A stretch of 64,000 nucleotides of DNA from Lutraria lutraria (lineage: Eukaryota > Mollusca > Bivalvia > Venerida > Mactridae), in assembly GCA_964023205.1 (NCBI GenBank), contig OZ026833.1:31894830-31958829 (forward strand). Direction: 5' to 3'. Position 1 is the stretch's first letter. Every line of letters begins with the position of its first letter. Below are positions 55,301 through 64,000 of this stretch, piece by piece. The position numbers and the translations under genes are program-made. Below the pieces are notes generated by a model. The model was not told where the DNA came from and made no database searches. It was given only the letters and a program-made list of their open reading frames with translations.

Positions 55301-58233
55301 CATATTATACTTAGGAAGAAGTTATATTGAAATAAATCGTTGAATAATTAAATTTGTATCATTTGTTTTTTACATAAAAATGCTTTTTGAACATCTATTC
55401 CCAATCTTTTAATTACCTTTTCATTTTTACTTGTAATCAGTTCTATAAATTTAAACATACATGGTCTTTCCCAAAAATAGTTGCTTATACATTGTTTTCT
55501 AAGATTTTTGTATAATGGACATTCTATAATGAAATGAAACTCGTCTTCTAATTTCACACAAAAATTACATTTTCTATCATCAAAAGGTATGCTTCTAGGT
55601 TTGTTCCATCTACCAGTTTCTATAGCTAAATAATGTGAACTTAATCTGAGTTTTGAAAAGGCTTCTCTAAATTTTTTAACTGTAATGATATTTAAATATT
55701 GTTTGTATTCAAAATTCCCGCATATTTCCCTATAAAAAATTGCCCTTGATGATTCATTTAATCTCATCCTCCAGTTTTGAAAAGTGTCCCTTAATCTTTG
55801 CTTGACAATAGTAAAGAACGTTTGTTTTTGACCTACACCTTGAAATAACCATCATAAACTTCATAAAAACCTAAAGAGCATAGTAAATCACGCAACAGAC
55901 TAACCCAGTTTTTAATATTCGGACGCAATTCCAAATCCGTTGTTAGTATATTATAAATTATTTTGATATATTTATTACCTTTCGACTCAAGAATTTTAAA
56001 CCAGTACTTTATAATTTTTAAAAATCTACCAGTAGCCAATGTTGTACGTCCGAGTTCTCCATAAACAAAATCATCTTGGGTTACTTGTTTGACATTTAAT
56101 AATGTTTTACAGAATTTTAAATGTACTCGTTCAATTTGTTTTGCAACATTAAAGCCCCAAACTTCAGAGCCATAATCTAAAATAGGTAAAACTAATTTAT
56201 CAAACAATTCTAGTCTGTGTTTTACACCTAGTTCTGAAAATTTAAATAAATACTTATTAATTTTAAAAATAGCCTTTCTAGATTGTCCTGACAAAGTAAT
56301 TTGTGCTTTATGAAAAGATCCTCCTGGTGTAAAAACAATGCCAAGATATGAAAAAGACTTAACAATTTCAATTTCTTCATTATCATACATGAATCGCAAA
56401 TTCTTTGGTAACATACCACCTTTTTTAAACACCATAACCTTTGTTTTATTAACATTAACCTTTAATTTCCACGTTTCACAATATTCATATAAAATATCAA
56501 AACCTTTCTGTAAACCAGATGCTGTTTCAGAGAACAATATAATATCATCTGCATATAACATTACAAAAAGTTTATACATATACATTTCAATACCCGACAG
56601 TCCCTTTAAAATCATAGTTTCTTCAATATCATTTAAAAACAGTGAAAACAATAATGGCGATAAACATTCGCCTTGCCTTACACATAATAGGCATGTAAAA
56701 TCATTACTAAGGATATTATTTAATTTTACTCTGGATTTAATTGATTTATACATATTCTTAACACTATTTAACATTTTTAACATAAGCAAGTTTAATATTT
56801 CTGACAAGAATTACATAAGTCAGGATAGGTCACTTTATCCCGAAATTCGACCTTAAAAAAAAGTTTGTTGAATAATTATTATAAACATTTAATACTTAGC
56901 ATAATATCAATTCATTCATTCAATTTCATTCACATTATTAACATAACCAAACGAGTATATGCCGTTATATATTAAGATAATGTACCATGATCTTTGTGTG
57001 TGTTTTTTTTTCAGGAAAATTGTGCCTTGCTTAGGTTACTGCATTTATTTGCTAAATTGAATGCTCATTTTGTATTTCTGCATTCTGTATAATTATTTCT
57101 GTACAACGTAACATCATTTATTTCAATACGAAGTCTCCCTAAACTATTTTTTTCATTTATTTCTTTCTTCAATGTACAATAATTAACATAATTCATAATA
57201 CCAATATATATAAACAATAGCAGATTCAGTTTGGCCAATACAGGTACATGAAGTGTTTTAATGTATAACAAACAAAACAAAACAAAAAAAAAAAAAAAAA
57301 AAACACTAGTACACTAAACTATTGGTAGAATATACTTAATTTAAAATCCGACATACTCTTGGATGTCAATGTGAATTAACATACTGAACAACATCTCCAA
57401 AGCAACACCCAAAATCATGTTTATGTTGAGAGCTTTTTGCTTAAGAGAGGTTAAATTTATAGTTAAATCGTGCAGTGGAAATAAGCATTCTGTTGTTGAA
57501 GGGCGTTAGTTGCTCAAGAGAGGGTCGCTCTAGAAAGTTTGTAATTTCTGATCTATATATGTTTTACACAGCTTTAAAAAATACTAGTTTACGCTACATT
57601 TTGAAAGATAATTACTGTAATGCATATTAAATGAACTAATTCCTCATCTGTTCAATGGGTATGGAATCACGAACAATCCGTATAATGTACATTAGCATCA
57701 CCCATGAAGTATATTATTACTTAAATATCGTTACTTTCTGTGTGGAAATGAAAGAGTTAAGTAAATGTGTGTCCTGTATTGTCTGTAGGATGTCAAAGCT
57801 GAAAATAAATTGTTATAATTGTATATCGGATGGTTCTGATGTAACTTCAGTTTTATGCTGTCTCGTATATTATTTTGTTACATATTTATAATGTTTTGTT
57901 TTTCCTGAACTAAGAATTTAGATCAGGCATTGTCGTAACTAAATCACATAATACCTGCATCAAAACGTACTTATATTGTAATGACATACCTTTGTTGATT
58001 TTTATTTTTAGGTCGAGTTGTTACTTTCAACAAATTTACAAATCAAACAACGACTAAACCAAACCGGTCTTCATGGTTATCAGTCGATGGTCAAGCTCAT
58101 GTAAAAGACGTCGTTTCGGCTAACGATACGTGTTCGTCCACCCGGATACAAAGTAACCCACATTGGCTGGTTGACTTTGAGACCTTGTACGTCATACAAA
58201 GTATCTATTTTTATGGAGGATTGCCACCGTTAC
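43315..58233 (+). CDS. Gene B: tandem paralogue of gene A (3'-partial, 5 exons in window)
   Basis: Exons 43315-43393, 52389-52535, 52760-52972, 54845-55048 and 58012-58233 join in phase 1 throughout (865 nt open). The model reads signal peptide, EGF-like module of the 'DCNT' type, complete FTP1 domain and the first half of FTP2, then leaves the window where gene A's exon 3 equivalent should follow. Assigning the signal exon to this gene is an inference from phase and order across a 9-kb intron. It indicates that gene A probably starts the same way upstream of the window. Confidence 0.65.
43617..43780 (+). CDS. Possible alternative second exon giving a small secreted peptide
   Basis: A good acceptor ('attgttgtttaacag') in phase 1 opens a frame of 53 codons ending in TGA at 43778-43780 ('EAEVSIIQTVLDTIVLIDYV' onward, last residues 'KLSEKC'). 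Joined to 43315-43393 it would make an ~80-residue secreted peptide. Unrelated to any family I recognise and may be chance. Confidence 0.2.
44491..44575 (+). CDS. Possible alternative signal-peptide first exon
   Basis: ATG at 44491, 28 codons with hydrophobic 'IYLLVSWCLI' then polar 'KQKIADEQTTGGSQ', and a phase-1 donor 'CAAG/gtaaaa'. Fits as a first exon of a module-style gene, but there is no paralogous copy to support it. Confidence 0.25.
44910..45070 (+). pseudogene. Possible relic of an FTP1 first-half exon
   Basis: After an acceptor-like 'ttcttacag', the reading 'AIPNVGGSS' recalls 'GVSNVGGTT' of gene B exon 3, but frame stops follow at once and the 'WxxxF' part is hardly visible. Weak evidence. 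Confidence 0.25.
48541..48620 (+). pseudogene. Mutated copy of the signal-peptide exon (ATG changed to ACG)
   Basis: Encodes 'AVNTLVCLTILLVIHA' and 'FINRVNSG', clearly parallel to 43315-43393, with the same phase-1 'gtgagt' donor and shared upstream 'attacggtatg'. The aligned start codon is ACG (48543-48545) and no in-frame ATG precedes it closely. A shared 'aagccggaa...atgaatat' block (about 43060 and 48313) suggests the promoter region was duplicated too. Confidence 0.6.
52389..52535 (+). CDS. Gene B exon 2: EGF-like module ('DCNT' type)
   Basis: Acceptor 'cttgttttgtag', donor 'TATC/gtaagt', phase 1, 147 nt as in gene A exon 9. Eight cysteines, 'DCNTVFRNTPTFNNC', 'YRCHCKEDEKC', 'GWMGPGCQY'. 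Confidence 0.87.
52760..52972 (+). CDS. Gene B exon 3: first half of FTP1 domain
   Basis: Acceptor 'ttgtatcag', donor 'GTTG/gtatgc', phase 1. Encodes 'NIARKRTGVSNVGGT', 'QAVDGDVTTCAR', 'YNYWRIQW' and 'RIVGLVLKI'. One codon longer than gene A exon 10. Confidence 0.84.
52973..54844 (+). other. Intron 3 of gene B
   Basis: Apart from the MITE at 54201-54710, nothing recognised. Confidence 0.4.
54201..54710. mobile_element. 510-bp MITE in gene B intron 3
   Basis: The left end AAAGGGGCATGCCCTGGAAC (54201-54220) is the reverse complement of 54691-54710 with one mismatch. Inside is a small hairpin 'aaaggccgacagcctttt'. No transposase frame. Unlike the repeats in 1-7742, it lies outside the part of the duplication visible in both copies. 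Confidence 0.75.
54845..55048 (+). CDS. Gene B exon 4: second half of FTP1 domain
   Basis: Acceptor 'cctttcttgcag', phase 1. Encodes 'GDFNSFRVETGSG', 'EMEIMCTQPVW', 'LRIIHAKPN' and 'CEVEIYG'. The donor position reads GGAG/gcatgc as in gene A exon 1: GC donor at 55049, or GT at 55055-55056 after two extra codons. Read straight through, the frame ends in TAA at 55057. Confidence 0.8.
55348..55767 (-). pseudogene. LINE ORF2 C-terminal segment with CCHC-type motif
   Basis: Continues the RT frame after the one-base shift. Contains 'CNFC...H...C' ('KCNFCVKLEDEFHFIIECPL'), the zinc-knuckle-like motif found at the C-terminus of many LINE ORF2 proteins, and ends with a normal stop at 55348. Confidence 0.8.
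55833..56781 (-). pseudogene. LINE reverse transcriptase fragment
   Basis: An open frame from the truncated 5' end shows, in order, 'RQGECLSPLLFSLFLND', 'LYADDIILFSE' (catalytic YADD), 'NVNKTKVMVFKKG', 'FSYLGIVF' and then 'YGSEVWGF', the usual RT thumb-side motifs. The upstream third of the RT, with motif A, is missing. A single-base frameshift/stop near 55833 separates it from the downstream segment. It cannot be autonomous. Confidence 0.9.
58012..58233 (+). CDS. Gene B exon 5: first half of FTP2 domain
   Basis: Acceptor 'tttatttttag', donor 'TTAC/gtatgt', phase 1. Encodes 'GRVVTFNKFTNQT', 'LSVDGQAHVKDVVSANDTC' and 'NPHWLVDF'. It differs from gene A exon 2 by 11 substitutions (five amino acid changes) and one inserted codon. 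The matching second half would lie beyond position 64000. Confidence 0.82.
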
Positions 58234-61200
58234 GTATGTTTTCATTGTAATCCTGTTTGTATTTTATTTAAATCAGTTATGCGCATTTAGAATGATAGTT
58301 CACTAACATGTTCGGACTCATACTAACCAAGATTCTTTATCGCTTTCTTATTTTTTGTCAAATTACTTTAAACGATATTTTTACGAAGTTTTTACATGGT
58401 CTTACGTTTTCGGAATAGATGCTGAGCATACAGGCGGGCGGACATCAAACAGATCGTTTCCGGTTACCAACTTAAGTATGGATTGATAAATCTTGAACAA
58501 TCTTGCTGTGTAGCATACAGCTACCTTGGTACTGTATTTGGTGACAGTCGGGTCAGGGTCACTGTTGCCAAAAAAGAAAATCAGTGTCTGCTCTAGAACT
58601 AGAAGGATTGCGATATTGCATTGTAATTTCGTGTTTAAGTAGCTTACATACAGAATAAGCCTTGGAATGCAATGATACCCAGTAGGGTCAAAATCACTGT
58701 TTCTGAAATTAGAATAACAGTCAAATATGCGATTTCCGGTCAATGACTTAAGTCTAGATAGACCAATGTTGACCTAACGTAGTATGTAGCACCTACGCAT
58801 GAAACCCTAGCTAGGGGCTGTATTTTGGGTCAGTCAGTTCATGGTAACTACTACTTAAAAATTAGGACTGAGTTATTGCGATGGAATTTTGGTGTTTTTG
58901 TAGCCAGCTTGCATGAATATCTAGCTTGGTACTGTATCTGAAATCAGTCGGGTCAACGTCACTTTGCTTCGAAAACATGGTTACATGACATTGTAGCGTT
59001 TCTTGTATTAAAATATGTATCTGACACACTTGAATAACAATTATTTCATCATAAAATTGAAGCTATTTGTGAAGTATTTAGCTAACGTTCTCCAACACGT
59101 TTAAAGCAATACAAATGCATATGTTGCATCGATTTAACAGAACATGAAATGTATAGCTGCTAAGGTTGCCGTTTAACTGAATTTACATGCGCGATGATAA
59201 GCTTTTTCTGTATTGGGAGCATTTACAAAGACTTCACTGACACGTATCCTGTATCCGAGTGATTTGTTGTGTTTATGTTAAGGGTGGTCACTCCTGAGCT
59301 TTTGTGATACAATGCAGTCTCGCTATTATGTCGTAAAAATTCAAGTTGACATTATAGTACTTTTTATCGTTTAGTGTAGTCAACAATGTCATTTAAATGC
59401 ATAAATAATTTCAAAGCGTCTATTATCTTCATCACGAATTTTTACTGCTTTACGACATCCGACCAAATTACGGCAGTCAATTTATATATACAACAATAAT
59501 ATGCCGTTCAGTATTCATCAGTTAAAGTTGTGTAATTGTGTATGAATACATTTATATAACCTGGTCTGCAAATAATTTGTTTCATTGACGTTCTTAAAAA
59601 TGGTATAAACCATCGTTTTTTTACTTTTAATATTTATATTATTATAATGAATTAGTTGCTGTTGTAAAGCGGTGGGTGGGGTAAGTTTTCATCAAGTTCA
59701 GCATAACATACACATATCCGTTGAAATATGTTCATCCAAAATACATGCAAGTCCATCAAATATTGTTTCTGATATGCATTATGCGGTTATTTATTCAGCA
59801 TGCAGTGTTTTTGTCTTGAAATAGATCATTAACTAAGACATGTCTATGTGTTGCTGAAAAGAAAAGCTAAGAGACTTAACATTTCACATGATAACTTTCT
59901 TATATGAACATGGACATGTACTTTTCATGTCATATTTTCAATTGGTGTTTAACCTACTTCAGTTTAATCAATATCATTTAAAAATCAAAATCCTTGTTAC
60001 TCCTTCAATATTTAAAACTTGTATAAACTTTATTCATAACCCCTCATTTTTTAGCCTTTTATAGATATCAATTTGGTAAATAACACAGTGGACATTATAA
60101 TACTTTAAGTTTCTTCTACATTCAAGCCGTGATACACCCGGTACATTTTTAAGTGATTTTGTGTAATATCTACTGAAATAGTTGGCAATTTCTCTACCCC
60201 TCCCCCCTTCAAAACCATTATTAGGAAAATCACCGATTTTTGGTGTGTCATTAAAAAGTAATTTTACAAAAAAAGTTAAATCATGGACATATCCTTTTCA
60301 CACTAAAAACTGAACTCACACTAAATTACAACATGTTATTCTCCAAAATTAAATAAGAATCGAAACATCTTTGTTGCAAGAAAACATTTCGATTTCACAA
60401 ATGACCACCCTTAAGCATCTGTATTTAATTTACTCATTCGAATGTAATTCATGAAAAAAGTTTAGGCGCGTGGCCCCAAATACACTCCAATATTTACATA
60501 ATGGGAAGTTTGAGGTTCATATGTAACGTAAATAATTTCGAAAGGATTACACACTCCATTGACCATGCCTATTTATCATTTTTAAAGGTATCCATCAACT
60601 AATTCCTCAAAGATCCCAATGGAAATCAAGTAATTCATGCTGATTTTGCTTCCTATTTTTTGTATGCCACACTAAAACGAGATTGCTCATTAAAAGTCAA
60701 TAAAGAAGGTTATTGGCTTTGAACAACTAGTAATGAATAGGGATTCATTTTTCTTGCATCGATATGACCTGGGCTCGTGTTCACAAACATTCATAGTTTT
60801 TTTTCATTATCTTAAATTTTGACTAAGATATAAGAAATTTCTTAGTTTTCTTCTAAGATTTATTCAAAGCGCAAACTAATACGAACATATTCTTAGTTCG
60901 AAGAAAATCTTAGTTACGAAAATGTACCGTTGTCAGGGAATTTTCCACGTAATTCCCATACGTCATAACTTACGTCTGCGTTTACATTGGCGATTAGTTA
61001 AACCTATCATATTTTCTTCAAATGTATGGATACTTATAAGGCTCCTTATAAATAGTGACAGTGATATATGAATTAAAAATTCGTATGAAATTGATCATGG
61101 GCAGTATTGTAAGCATTTAATTTACTGTGTTTGACATTGTGTAGTTTTGTTTTAAGTTTGTAGACTACTGGCGTAGCTTCCTATAGGCACTTTAGACACG

Positions 61201-64000
61201 TGCCTCCACTTTTCTGAATAAAAAAAGAAATTGCTAAAAGCGCATTAAAAATAAAAGGAGCAATGGCTGGGAACATTTAAAAGCATCATCTTTATATTTC
61301 AATTAACTTCGTTTTAAAAGCGGACCACCAATTAATCTTAAAGCAACATACGTACAATGTAACTATAAACAAATCGTAACACATATTTTATGGCAGTAAA
61401 CCCCTTTTAAAGCAGCCTGGATAATAAATTAGTTAATGTGAAGTTCATTTTGACTTCTATTAATGTCAACGTGCATATACATGTAGTTATTACTTAACTT
61501 ATGCAACTTCGTGGAAATCATTAAGTTTAATTAAATTTCAATATTGTACACAAATACTTAACTGTGCGTTCATTTATTGGCGAGGGGCACATACCAATTA
61601 TTTAGTTTCCCTTGTGTATACCATTTAAAACCACCAGAATAGAAAATATGCTGTAGTTCTAAAACTTGCTTAGTTTTTTTACATTTTTAATGTCTGTGGT
61701 TATCAAAGAAACTAATGCACAAGAAATGATATGAAAATATTAGAAACGTTTAGTCACCACTGATAACAGTACATTTAAGCAGTAGGTCAGTTTCAATTTC
61801 AAGTTTGAAAGTTTAGTCATTTACACTATAACAGCTGTGATAACCATCCATTTTATTAGAGAGATTGTATTTTAGGTGATCAGTTGAATGAGTCACACCA
61901 TTTACATACCAGTGACAACTCAGATTTAACTCAGTTACAGCTTTCACATACTGGCTACCACTCAGCTGACTTTCATTCAAAAATAATAAATCTCCACATA
62001 CCATTTTTTGTCGAGCCCGCCTGTGGTGAGCTCGACTTAGTCGCCACAATGGCGGTTGCGTGTCTGTACGTTAGTTAGTTAGTTAGTGTGTCCGTCCGGA
62101 TCCTTGTCCGGGCTGTATCTCCCTTATGCATTGACAGTTTTTAAAATAACTTGGCATAATTGTTAAACACCATGAGACGGTGTGCAGTGCGCAAAATCCA
62201 GGTCTCTAGCTCAAAGGTCAAGGTCACACTTAGAGGTCAAACATCAAAAATGAGCATTATAGACCTTGTCCGGGCTGTATCTCCCTTATGCATAGAAAAG
62301 TTTTAAGAGAACTTGGCATAATTGTTAAACACCATGGGGCGGTGTGCAGTGCGCAAGATCCAGGTCTCTAGCTCAAAGGTCAAGGTCACACTTAGAGGTC
62401 AAACGTCAAAAATGAGCATTATACACCTTGTCCGGGCTGTATCTCCCTTATGCATTGAAACTTTTTAAGATAACTTGGCATAATTGTAAAACACCATGAG
62501 GCGGTGTGCAGTGCTTAAGATCAAGGTCTCTAGCTCAAAGGTCAAGGTCACACTTAGAGGTCAAACATAAAAAATAATCATTATACACCTTGTCAGGGCA
62601 GTGTCTCCCTTATGCATTGAATTATTTAAAAATGACTTGCCATAATACAATGCGACCATGTGTCTTGGACAACACCCAGATTTTTATAGGTCAAAGGTCA
62701 AGATTACACATTCGGTCAAATATATTTTCCTTGTCTGGGCTGTAACTTCTGTTTGCATTCAAGGATTTTTAAATAAATTGGTATAAAAGTTTACTTCAAT
62801 GAAATGATGTGTCATGAATATCACCCATACTTGTAGTTCAAAGGTCAAGATCACAAGCTGGCTAAACAGGGGCTCGACATGTTGCCCTTGGGCTTCTAGT
62901 CTATTAACACTTAGGGTGTTTGATTTGCAATCAATAGCATACAACATAATAGTATTTTCACTTACAATTTACCAGTAAAAGTATTTTCATTTTTAACTAC
63001 TACCTATTTAATTTCAATTGTGAGGTGTTTAATTATTGACAATTTAGTAATTGACCAATACAAAACAGCTGCACGAATGCACTAAATTAAGACAATAATA
63101 CATTCAAATGCAATTCAAGTAGCAATGATCACTCATGTTTTCACTTGACTCTTACTATGAAATAAACATGTATGTATTTTATTAACTGTATGTCGAGTAT
63201 ATTTCTGCTTCACATTATTTTAAAGTATGTAATTACTTATAACAACGCTGTAGAATGTGTTATCTAAAACTGAACATTAATGATTAATAACAAAAATAGT
63301 TTTCAGTTGATATACAATATTTATTTTGAATTCATACAACAACATGTTATAAAGTTTATTTATACCATTTACTTTACTTACTTCATATCGTCAAGGATAC
63401 AAATGCATGCTTACTGGTACTTTCAACTATTAATGACCTATACTTGAATTATATTCTATCCAATACAACTGCACAAACACATGATAATTCAATAAGATAT
63501 AATTAATGATATACTAAAGTCACAATGAAGTACTTGCATGCACGTGTTTACAGCTGCAACAACGTTAAAAAACAAAATGGGTATTCAGAACAAAATGTAT
63601 ACAAGCTTATAAATATATAACATTATACAGTGTCTCTGGATTTCATGTTCACACCAAAATCAGTAGTTTGATATGTTTGCACGCAATATTGTTCATGTAA
63701 AGCAATACGTATCTGCCTAACTGTTTATCACATCAAAATCACACTAAACACTGGCATCTTGTATCTACATGAGTAATGATAAATCCACATTATGAACTGT
63801 CAATGTCTTTATTAATGTCACCATACTGTTTTTATGGAGTCCTCACAAGAACCTGTAAATACAAAGTACACCATTCTAATTCATATCATGTCTTCATGGT
63901 TTATACATGTACAAATGCATGTGAAATATATAAAAACATGTAATCTAAAATAACTGTATAGTTTATAAAGAGACCATTTTGGGTGGTTGTTTTCAATTAG
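58234..64000 (+). other. Intron 5 of gene B (truncated by window end)
   Basis: Near-identical to gene A intron 2. It lacks about 0.36 kb corresponding to 4900-5262. Contains copies of the tandem repeat (58430-58985), the left part of the hAT-like element (about 61170-61525) and the MITE at 62009-62879. Confidence 0.7.
62009..62879. mobile_element. Second copy of the MITE-like element with 162-bp tandem repeat
   Basis: Same TGTCGAGCCC / GGGCTCGACA ends and internal repeats as 5745-6615, carried along by the segmental duplication. Confidence 0.65.

Larger units (their letters stand above)
55103..56781 (-). mobile_element. 5'-truncated LINE (non-LTR retrotransposon) insertion
   Basis: Absent from the matching place in the first copy, so its limits are exact: it is flanked by ATAAG at 55098-55102 and 56782-56786, a 5-bp target-site duplication. 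On the minus strand it encodes the C-terminal part of a reverse transcriptase and the region downstream. Its 3' end reads '...ctgaaataaagtatcta' rather than a poly-A. The clade is uncertain (CR1/L2/Jockey-like group). It sits in intron 4 of gene B, antisense to the gene. Confidence 0.9.
55049..58011 (+). other. Intron 4 of gene B
   Basis: Counterpart of gene A intron 1 (140-1393) plus the LINE. Also has a longer poly-A run (about 57280-57303) than the first copy. Confidence 0.6.
54916..64000 (+). repeat. Segmental duplication, right copy
   Basis: Longer than the left copy by 1.34 kb, the net of the 1.68-kb LINE insertion and a ~0.36-kb loss, plus small indels. Confidence 0.95.

Noticed and set aside
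56338..56856. 172-codon plus-strand frame
   Set aside because: Antisense shadow of the LINE reverse transcriptase, extending into flanking intron.

Overview
The window is eukaryotic, animal DNA: AT-rich, gene-sparse, with short coding exons bounded by GT-AG introns and many transposon remnants. The repeat types (a tandem repeat carrying 'aaggtcaaggtcac' blocks, a tRNA-derived SINE ending '...ggcgttaaatcc', LINE and hAT-like debris) and the EGF/lectin-like receptor exons suggest a bivalve mollusc. This is inference; the species cannot be fixed from the sequence alone.

Positions 1-37125 (+) hold one very large gene, here 'gene A', entered in mid-exon. I could join 32 exons into a single open frame of 1595 codons plus stop. 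Every junction is phase 1 except the one after the transmembrane exon (phase 2). The product is a type I membrane receptor: half of an F5/8C/F-lectin-fold ('FTP') domain, a second FTP domain, six EGF-like modules, two FTP domains, eleven EGF-like modules, a divergent FTP domain, three EGF-like modules, one transmembrane helix and a ~50-residue tyrosine-containing tail. The block EGF-FTP-FTP-EGFx5 occurs twice inside the gene, with alignable introns.

Positions 37126-43314 are intergenic. They contain broken LINE fragments and a decayed copy of a gene A intron. From 43315 a second, tandem gene ('gene B') starts: a signal-peptide exon, then (after 9 kb) an EGF exon, two FTP1 exons and an FTP2 exon, after which it runs out of the window. 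Two further signal-peptide-like exons lie in the 9-kb gap, one of them without an ATG.

Positions 1-7742 and 54916-64000 are a near-identical pair, so the window spans about one period (54.9 kb) of a recent tandem duplication. They differ mainly by a 1.68-kb LINE insertion with a 5-bp target duplication in the right copy, a ~0.36-kb indel, and a locally more diverged FTP2 exon. Introns carry a 3.6-kb inverted-repeat element, a 37-bp minisatellite, MITEs and a SINE.

The likely theme is an expanding family of lectin-fold/EGF surface receptors, of the broad Draper/MEGF/SREC style, with a possible role in recognition or phagocytosis. That role is inferred from architecture only.
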